The notes under the pieces are model-generated. The model searched no databases and had not been told where the DNA came from. It saw nothing but the letters and a program-made list of their open reading frames with translations. The position numbers and the translations under genes are program-made. Positions 57,191 through 64,000 of a DNA stretch of 64,000 nucleotides are shown here, piece after piece. The stretch is from Pyrobaculum oguniense TE7 (GTDB lineage Archaea; Thermoproteota; Thermoprotei; Thermoproteales; Thermoproteaceae): the NCBI GenBank assembly GCA_000247545.1, contig CP003316.1:1397233-1461232 (forward strand). Reading direction: 5' to 3'. Within the stretch, counting starts at the first letter, position 1, and each line of letters begins with the position of its first letter.

Positions 57191-58688
57191 GTGCCCTGGT
57201 GCGGCGGTTTAGCTTGTTTCCCAGATGTACTTATCTACCACAGCTTTGCCCTTGTCCGTCAGCTTGACCTGACTATCGGCTCGACCCCGCAGCCGGCGCT
57301 CGTGGACCTCTTCGGCGAGCTGGCGAGGAGGGGGATTGCGGTGCTCTTCTCCGCCCACGACCTATCCATAGCCGCTCGGGCTTGGGACGTCGCGATGATG
57401 ATGATCAGGGGCAGGATAGTGGCGCAAGGCGCGCCTCTGGAAATAGCTAGGAGATACGGGGGAAGGTGGAGGGTGAAGATAGTTGAAAGAGGCGGCGAGA
57501 GGGTTTTCGAGCTGGACGACTTGAGGCAACTTCCCGGCGTCCTCAGCGGCGTCGAGGAGGCGACCTCTGTAGAGGTGAGCCCTCCGGATCTTTTCACTGC
57601 GTTTAGGAGGCTGGCTGGGTAGGTCGGCTACTTGCTCTTCCAATCTTCGCTGAGAAGTAAGCCTTTTGTATTCTGGATGGTGATATTCCCCGTACTGCTG
57701 ACGGTTGTGCTCGGCGGTTTGTACGGCGGAGGCGCCGAGGAGCAGAAGGCGCCTGTCTACCTCCACGCCGACGGGCCGCTGAGGGGGTGCTGGAAGGCGT
57801 GCTAAACTCGACCTTTGACTTGAGGGTCGTGGACCGGATAGGCGACCCCGTTGCCTTCGTCCTCAACGCCACGGCGAGGCTGAGGGTGCCAGCCACCCTG
57901 GTAGTGGCTAATGGGTCGGCCATTGCGGTGTATTCTACCTCTAATATATGGGGTGTCATCGTGTCAAGCGCCGTGGAGGGGGCGCTTTACGCCGCCTTCT
58001 ACCCCGACGTGCGGCTCCCCGTCAACGCCACCTTGAAGATCATCGGCGACGCGGCCAACGCCACTTCTCTCCTGGCGCAGGGACCGTTAAGAGTTGCGTT
58101 GATACTGACGTTGGTGGAGGCGATGGGCGTGGCGATCACAGGGGTTTTGTTGGCTCTCGACTCGTTAGTTGTCACGGGCTTGAACAAGAGGGTTGCCATG
58201 TTTAAAATCAGTAAGACTAGGCTGGCGCTAGCCGCGGTTTTTGGGGCCTTCCTCTCCTCTCTTGTAGGGACTTTCGCAGTGATAACAGCTGCCGACGTTA
58301 TATATCACGCAAGCGCTCTGAGGCTATTGGGTATGTGGCAGTGGTGGATCTCCTACGTCTTGAACTTCTTCTTTTTTGCTGGTATCGCCCTGTTGATTAC
58401 CATCGCTTTAGTTATGAGGAAGGCCGAGTTCGAAGCCGCGACCCCCTCAGCGTGCTCCTCTACTTATTGTTCGCCTTTACTACTGGGTACTTCATACCCA
58501 TAGAGGTTATGCCTAAGGCCATGGCGAACTTCGCCACATCTATGCCGACGAGCTACACGCTGGCCTTCGCCAGCGTTGCTACTCTAGGCGGCTCGGCCCC
58601 GCCCAGCTTGCTGGCCTATCCTGCGGCGGCTGCCGTCGCGGTGTTTACGCTGGGCCTATACCTCTTCAAGCCGTACTCCAGGCCGTGA
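57191..58688 (+). pseudogene. ABC-2 type transporter (ATPase C-terminus plus permease), broken
   Basis: 57191-57622 keeps only the end of an ABC ATPase: ALVDLFGELARRGIAVLFSAHDL with the H-loop and GGRIVAQGAPLEIARRYGG-type ending; Walker A, signature and Walker B are missing. The permease follows directly: LLFQSSLRSKPFVFWMVIFPVLLTVVLGG (57623-57785), a frameshift, then 57787-58440 with five TM helices, then another shift into the last block (to 58688: LLFAFTTGYFIPIEVMPKAMANF). Gene order is normal for an ABC-2 exporter; the whole unit is dead. Confidence 0.75.
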
Positions 58689-58881
58689 AGGCGTTAAGGA
58701 TTTCGCCCACCGAGATAGTCCTCCTCCGGGACCTCTTTTAGGAGTCCGCGCTGATAGAGTGCGACAAAATCATGGAGGCGTTGAAGTCCGGTAAACCCCG
58801 CGAGAGGCTAGCCCCTCTTCTGATTAACATCCAAACGATACGCAAGGCAGAAGTAGTAGGCGAGGGGGTTGGCCGAGACCC
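58689..58881 (+). other. Relic of a plus-strand gene
   Basis: Short protein-like stretches KIMEALKSGKPRERLAPLLINIQTIRKAEVVGEGVGR and, in another frame, LAETLRAALLEAGVGSLYEPGYPG (to ~58945). Too short to name; the right part overlaps the truncated serpin end and may mark the deletion junction. Confidence 0.35.
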
Positions 58882-60288
58882 TCAGGGCCGCCCTTCTCGA
58901 AGCCGGCGTGGGCTCCCTCTACGAGCCCGGATACCCTGGCCCACCACGTATAACGCCACGTCTGAGTTGTTGAAGGGGAGCTCCACCACTGTCAAGTCGT
59001 CGGAGATAAACCCTCTAAGAGATGGGTCTGCGCACGAGGTGAGGCTCAGTCTCATTAATTCCACGGGGCCGGCGCATTTGAACTCCCTCTTGTCCACCCT
59101 CATAGACCTCTCAGGCCACCACGTCCCGTGGAAGAAGACCGCGGAGATCAAAACCGCGCGGACGCCCTCCCCCCTAGGGTAGTCCTCGGGGACCAGATCC
59201 CGCACCAAGCCCCGGGGTTCTCTCCGAAACCCATTTATTAACCTCCTGCAATGCCGACTTGTAGCCCCCGCGAAGTCAGCCCACTTAGCCTCGGCGCCTA
59301 TGCAACTCAGCCTCAGGAGATAGCTCTCCTTAAAGGGAAATCCCCTCTGGAGCCACGCCGACGCCGCGTCCTCCAGCCAGCGGCCCGCGGAGGGGAGGAG
59401 ACACAGTTCGTCCGCAAAGCTGAAGGTCCGCCTTATCTCCCCCTTCGTGGTCCCCGAAGTGCCGGCGTAGGCCATGGCAAAGGCCTTGTACACGGAGTAG
59501 GGCGACAGCGCTATGTTCTCGCCCAGCCTGCCCAGCGCAGCCCTCTTGTAGAGCTCAACGGCGAAGCGGCCGTAGGCGTCGAGAGCCAAGCCGGACCCCG
59601 TGATCGGCAGGGGCGACGGGGCCTAAGGCCCCTCAGCCACGGGCTCAGGCGATACGCCAGGCACGACCACCACGTCGACCCCAGGGTCTATCCTCTTCAC
59701 CGCTTGGACTATCCTTTAGACCTCCTCGCCGGATGGACTGCCTCTGATGTACACCACTAGCTGATCCAAGCCGGCGGCCACGCCGGAGGCGCCCTCTCCC
59801 ATCAAGGCCTTAAGGGACTTTTCGCCTATCCTCAGCAACTCGCCGTAGGATCTCTTCAGCGGGACTTGGTAGATCCTGGCAGTCTGGTTGTTCCACCTCA
59901 GCTCCCACGCGCCCAAGACGGTGAAGTTCCGCCAGTAGAAGCCCACCGCCGTGTGGTTCACGTCCAAAGCCAACACCCACTTGGCCTCCACGGGGGCTAC
60001 CTCGGGCTTCACGCCGATTTTGCCCAAGGCCTCTAGGATCGGCGTTGCGTCCGTCTTGCTCAAGAAGCAGGTGAAGTTGGCGAAGCCGTCGGAGCAGAGC
60101 CTTGGCTCCGTGGTCTTAACCACGTCGTAGTAGGCGAGGGCCCCTATTTTGCCCCATAGTGTCTCAGCCCGCAACGCCTCCTCCGGCACCGGGCTGGGGG
60201 GACTCCCCGTTGCTAGAAAATACGCCACGGCCAGCGCCAATGCAACGGCCAAGGCGAGCAGAAGGGCCCTGGCCAAGTTCCTGCCCAT
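58882..60288 (-). pseudogene. Exported N-terminal domain - Pro linker - serpin, with two in-frame stops and lost reactive loop
   Basis: One minus-strand frame from ATG 60288 to 58882. Residues 1-~190: signal/anchor helix and the domain TLWGKIGALAYYDVVKT...LCSDGFANFTCFLSKTD, closely matching the N-terminal domain of the S1 protease at 14152. After TAA (59718-59716) the frame continues RIVQAVKRIDPGVDVVVVPG, a Pro-rich linker (VSPEPVAEGP, TAG at 59625-59623, APSPLPITG), then a serpin: NIALSPYSVYKAFAMAYAG, VRAVLISAVFFHGTWWPE, VVELPFNNSDVALYVV. The C-terminal half with the reactive-centre loop is absent. P. aerophilum encodes an intact serpin (aeropin). The same-frame continuity argues that the ancestor was a single fusion protein. 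Confidence 0.8.
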
Positions 60289-60401
60289 ATACGGCTACGC
60301 AACTTGCATTATAACTCTTGCTTACTTGTAGTATACATAGAACTATATAGCCTTGTGCGAGGCGCCGCCAAAAGGCTTATCTACACCTGCGGAGGTGGGC
60401 G

Positions 60402-61050
60402 CATGGGCAGGGCCTTCGACATGTGCACGGCGTTGCCAGCCGCGTTGTTGCTAGCCGGCACCTCTAGCCTCTTCGACTTGCCCATCGCCACAGCCGCCTT
60501 GCTCACAGCCCTGGGCGATCCCTGTTGATACTCCACTACCTTAAGCCAGCGTGGGCCGCGGCGCTGTCGTCTGTAGCCGTTGCGGCACCGGGTTTAGCGT
60601 TTCTACTCCGCCGCGAAGCCGCCCAGTGGAAACACGCCACGGTAGCCCCCCCCCCTCTTCGCGGCGTCTCCCCTATTCGCACTCGCCGCCCCTGTGCCGT
60701 AGACGCCTTGGCCCAAAGTCGAGCCCTGTTCCTCTACAAGGTGGGCAAGTACTTGGTCTATTTGGCAACTCCAGCCGCCGCGGCAGTGCTCTGGGGGGGG
60801 GGCGGGCCCTCGCCGGACTTGCAGGTGAGGCTAGGCGCCTCGTCGTGGCCGCCAAGCTTGCCAAACTCGGCTGCGTGTACGTCACGGCGGGCGCTGCCCT
60901 CCCAATAGCCTCCGCTGTATTCGAAACCGCAATCCCGCCTTGGGGGCCGCCCTAGCCTGGACCCTCATCGCGTTGCCCGGCGCAATGGTGGCGTGGCTAT
61001 CCCTACTCTACGCGGCGCTGGGTGCGGCGGAGCTGATAATCCTACGTTGA
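60402..61050 (+). pseudogene. Membrane protein broken by several frameshifts
   Basis: Starting at ATG 60402, successive frames read FDMCTALPAALLLAGTSSLF, LILHYLKPAWAAALSSVAVAAPGLAFLLRREA, LFLYKVGKYLVYLATPAAAAVLWGGG, RLVVAAKLAKLGCVYVTAGAALPIASAVFE and ALAWTLIALPGAMVAWLSLLYAALGAAELIIL. Together they give six or so TM helices of one protein; at least three frame changes separate them. Family not recognised. Confidence 0.6.
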
Positions 61051-61395
61051 GTTACCCCCTTACGTGCCGTCCTGACATCGGAAGCGCCGGCCCAACCCAC
61101 ATAGATCACGCAACGGCGGAGCCGCCTGGCGTGTCCGCGACATATAGCACTTTGACAAACCCCCCAACCCTCCCGCCCAGCCCACGAGAGCCGCGGCTTC
61201 AAAAACACGCCTCCCATCACTCTGCCCTCCGCAAGGCCCCCCAACAACGCCTCCCGCCAAGTCGCTCGCGCCTCGTCGCATTTCGAGAAGTGGTGCTGGT
61301 GGAAGCAAAACGCCGGCGACTTGATGCCAAAACTGAGTTCGCCTAAGGCCCCGCCGCCGGACAATACCACCTCCTCAATGCGCCACACGGTTACC
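61051..61395. other. Intergenic, no gene supported
   Basis: About 345 bp between the broken membrane gene and the convergent operon; long minus-strand frames here are low-complexity. Confidence 0.3.
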
Positions 61396-61977
61396 CTAGC
61401 CGCGCCCATTGCGACCTCTACACTTGTTGTTCAAAACTTCGTACCTTGCCAGCGCCTCGATTCTGCCTAGTATCAAGGTGGCGGCCGCGCCTGCGGCTCC
61501 TACGGCCAGGGCGTATAGGGGATCTGCCGGAGGCTCAGCCCACCAGAACCAGACATCCCTCTTGACCAGGTGGCGCGCGGGCAGGGCGATTAGGCCCCCC
61601 AGCAAGTTCCAGAGGAAGAGCCACACAACCCCAGACAGCCAGCCGGGAAATACCCTTTCAGAGACGCCGAAGTGGACAACTGCCGCCAAGGTAAAGAAAA
61701 GCCCAGCCACGGACAACGCCATATACTCAGGAGCCGCCACCGACACGGCGGAGAGGGCGAAGACCATGCCCCCAAGACCCAGGTAGAGGCGAGACAACCC
61801 ACAGGCGTAGTAGGAAACTTGCAGCAGTAGGTACAAATAGTGACCAAGGGCAATCAGCCCAACGCCCGCCCCCAAGCCCCACAACCCTCCCGACCCAGCC
61901 ACATAGGGGTAGAAAAAGTAGGGGACAGACAAGACAAAAGGAGATAGGAGTAGAAAAGAGGTGGGCCTATACCTCAT
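61396..61977 (-). CDS. Multi-TM membrane protein, coupled to the large exported protein
   Basis: 193 aa from ATG 61977, joined to the upstream gene by ATGA. Six hydrophobic helices with short loops and a basic C-terminus (NNKCRGRNGRG). No family recognised. Obligate coupling suggests it helps anchor or assemble the upstream gene's exported product, as inference. Confidence 0.65.
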   Translation of the reverse strand: MRYRPTSFLLLSPFVLSVPYFFYPYVAGSGGLWGLGAGVGLIALGHYLYLLLQVSYYACGLSRLYLGLGGMVFALSAVSVAAPEYMALSVAGLFFTLAAVVHFGVSERVFPGWLSGVVWLFLWNLLGGLIALPARHLVKRDVWFWWAEPPADPLYALAVGAAGAAATLILGRIEALARYEVLNNKCRGRNGRG

Positions 61978-64000
61978 CCAAGCGCAAAGGGGACTAAGAT
62001 TTTGGATCTCATACCGAGCGTCCAGTGCCTCACCTGTTGGAGTGATGTGGGCGCGTAGGGGTCTATCCACGGTATGGCAGACGAAAGCGGCGTGGAACAT
62101 GCGGCACCCACAGTTATCCCAGTGCCTACTTGGACGCTTGTGACCTCTATTGTCTTGACTTGGTTGTTCGTATCTATCTCAAAGGCCACGACGCGGTGGG
62201 CGTCGAACAGTCCAGAGCGCCATCTCACTTGTGCGTAGTCAGATGTCTGCGAAATCGACATGTCCGGGTATAGCAACCTCTCTAGACCTAGGACCTGGTC
62301 TATGACAAAACTAATCGGGCCCGGTATCTTATCCGCTATATCGAGTACCGTCTTGATAACTTGGGCTACTCTAAAAGCCCACGCAACCCACCAAGTTTCC
62401 TGTGTTGGACCGCCCTTGTAGTACACGCTCACGCCCCCTCTAAACGCCGTAGCCGGCCTTATCCTAAACTCAACAGAGGTGATCTTGTAATCAGAAGGCG
62501 CTCCCAAGTTAACCGCTAAGTAATCACGCGCTATACCTTGGTAGCTATACGTATACATGTCGACCAACACTAATGTCCTGTTGACTTGCGGTATACTAAA
62601 GCCACAACCCCTCGGCAAAACCGAGAAGTGCCCCCTGAGAATTAAAGCCCGCCACTCATCTGCATATTTATCAACGATGTTTTCTGCAAATCTATATCCT
62701 GAGAGACTTGCCTTGTATATGATAATTTCGGAGACGTCGCGGCTAAACGACACCTTGATAAGCACTGCCTTGTCTCTTGCCCGGGCCTCGTCGTACCAGA
62801 TGCCTACCGTGTTGGAGCTGAGGGCGATGCTCCTCACCACTTCGTACCTGCAATACCCGTTGTTATACACGCCGGAGAACGTCGCAACGTCTAGGAAATA
62901 CTGCGCCTTTTCTCCAACGTAGGTGCTGACCGTAAGCGAGGGGCAGGCAGACGTGCTCGACGGCACGAACACCGTCATGTCCAGATCCAGCTTGGCGCCG
63001 TAGTAGCCGTCGGCCAGCGTAAACGGCCCTATTAAAATATTCCTAATAGGTGGTTGAAGCAGTTGCTTCTCCACAAGGCCTGCGACGGTGTTTGCCCTAT
63101 CTACATGCGCAAGGCCTATGAAGTAGTCTCCCCGGGCCGCGGGCGTTGCGTATTTCCTAAAGCCTAGAGTGGCGTTGGCCCCCACGGTGTAGTAGGCGCT
63201 GTAGTACGGCACGAAGCATAGCTCCAGCCCAATAAATCTCTGCGTCCAGGCCGGATCCAGTCCTAAGGAGTAGGTGAAGGTCACATAGCCGTTTCTCAGA
63301 TCCACCGTCCAAGACCCTAGCTGTTGTCTCTTGTCGAGGTACGACGGATCTATCTCCCACACCTTTATCACGCCTCTCCCCACTACAGTACCCGTTGCAA
63401 AGCTTCCGCTGTGTACGTACCAGGCGGTGCGCCATATGTAAGTGGCGTTGTAGCCCACCGCGGCGACTGTAAGGCTTCTTAGAAGGTCGGCGTCTCTGGC
63501 CCTAAGCACTCCTAGGCAGACCTCCCCTCCCGCGGACATCCACCCGCTGGTCTTGTTAAATATAAAGGCGCCATCCGGCGCTACTGTAGACGCCGTCTGC
63601 AGGTGCACAGGCGCGGACTGGGATGTGGGCCGGCCTTCCGGAGAGGCCCCGCCGCCGCGTTTATCGTCAGCTGGACCCCTCCTAGCGGGCGGTCTCGCCC
63701 AGACGGCCTTCCCCCTCTGCGCCTTGGCCTCCTCCCCAGGCTTGAGGTATGAGTAAGTGGCCACGACCCCGTCAGGCGCTTCGACCAGCTCTACCACAGT
63801 GCCGTTGAGCTCTACGCGCAGAACCCCGCCCCTGGCATTAGGCGGCGCCCTAGCCCTAAACGCCTCCCGAGGGATGTATATCACGGCCTTCTTAAAGCTC
63901 CAGGAAGGTATGTCAACCGTCATGTTTGCCTGTAGCCAAAACGCCTTTTCCCAATCCGCGACATACGCGACGTGGACGGGCTTGTACGCCTTCCCGTCGA
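61974..64000 (-). CDS. Large exported protein, 5' truncated by window edge
   Basis: The minus-strand frame is open to base 64000, so the N-terminus lies outside; at least 675 residues are seen. The visible part begins with a beta-rich region with N-x-T sites, then a Lys/Arg/Pro/Gly-rich linker (about residues 70-105 of the part from ATG 63923), then a long Tyr- and Asn-rich beta domain with a few Cys, and a helix IKTVLDIADKIPGPISFVIDQVLGLERLL near the end. Composition is typical of Pyrobaculum surface or secreted proteins. No enzymatic motif found. Confidence 0.7.
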   Translation of the reverse strand, partial: DGKAYKPVHVAYVADWEKAFWLQANMTVDIPSWSFKKAVIYIPREAFRARAPPNARGGVLRVELNGTVVELVEAPDGVVATYSYLKPGEEAKAQRGKAVWARPPARRGPADDKRGGGASPEGRPTSQSAPVHLQTASTVAPDGAFIFNKTSGWMSAGGEVCLGVLRARDADLLRSLTVAAVGYNATYIWRTAWYVHSGSFATGTVVGRGVIKVWEIDPSYLDKRQQLGSWTVDLRNGYVTFTYSLGLDPAWTQRFIGLELCFVPYYSAYYTVGANATLGFRKYATPAARGDYFIGLAHVDRANTVAGLVEKQLLQPPIRNILIGPFTLADGYYGAKLDLDMTVFVPSSTSACPSLTVSTYVGEKAQYFLDVATFSGVYNNGYCRYEVVRSIALSSNTVGIWYDEARARDKAVLIKVSFSRDVSEIIIYKASLSGYRFAENIVDKYADEWRALILRGHFSVLPRGCGFSIPQVNRTLVLVDMYTYSYQGIARDYLAVNLGAPSDYKITSVEFRIRPATAFRGGVSVYYKGGPTQETWWVAWAFRVAQVIKTVLDIADKIPGPISFVIDQVLGLERLLYPDMSISQTSDYAQVRWRSGLFDAHRVVAFEIDTNNQVKTIEVTSVQVGTGITVGAACSTPLSSAIPWIDPYAPTSLQQVRHWTLGMRSKILVPFALG

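Overview
The window comes from a hyperthermophilic crenarchaeon of the genus Pyrobaculum. The rRNA operon is a linked 16S-23S unit with very GC-rich, crenarchaeal-type sequence and no tRNA in the spacer. The 16S gene carries two archaeal introns, a 32-nt mini-intron and a ~663-nt intron encoding a LAGLIDADG homing endonuclease. From memory this pair matches Pyrobaculum oguniense, but the species call is an inference. PaREP-type paralogues, many GTG/TTG starts, and A/T-rich TATA boxes lying ~25 nt before the start codon (leaderless transcripts) fit the genus. Where a TATA box sits ~25 nt upstream of an internal in-frame start I chose that start over the longest ORF.

Layout. 1-13 kb is mostly housekeeping: an ATPase tail, a secreted GH57 amylopullulanase, tRNA-Val(CAC), an S9 peptidase, the gatD/HD-hydrolase operon, a ZPR1-like protein, a zinc-ribbon/methyltransferase pair, SufB and a RimK-like ATP-grasp enzyme. 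14-17.5 kb is an unusual exported module: a chymotrypsin-fold (S1) protease plus a membrane-anchored companion, followed by a second copy in which the protease has lost its catalytic His half. 17.5-27 kb holds a MNT/HEPN toxin-antitoxin pair, a Pop5-like RNase P protein with a C/D-box sRNA just downstream, a decayed MFS transporter, L15e, thyX, a membrane glycosyltransferase and lysS. 28-30 kb holds a small secreted/membrane cluster whose second gene ends in a 13-cysteine hydrophobic domain reminiscent of halocin C8. 30.7-33.5 kb has a UbiD-type decarboxylase and a ferritin-like/VIT1 fusion with a wHTH regulator. 33.6-39.1 kb is the rRNA operon.

From 39 to 61 kb the window is a plastic accessory region rich in broken genes: a ~940-codon secreted protein with two frameshifts, VapBC, PaREP1 genes (one inside a ~145-bp imperfect inverted repeat), a nonsense-broken PaREP2-like gene, nuclease-like proteins, a shattered ABC transporter, and a single reading frame, interrupted by two stops, that joins the protease-type N-terminal domain through a Pro-rich linker to a serpin. 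An intact isocitrate lyase/CBS-domain operon sits inside it. At 55-57 kb a secreted protein and a divergently placed membrane protein/wHTH operon share a palindromic element just upstream of their TATA boxes. The window ends in a two-gene unit for a membrane protein and a large exported protein that runs off the edge.

The most interesting points are the S1 protease / membrane companion / serpin domain-sharing relationship, the candidate cysteine-rich archaeocin, the inverted-repeat PaREP1 cassette, the shared operator, and a C/D sRNA whose two guides both match the 23S rRNA in this same window.
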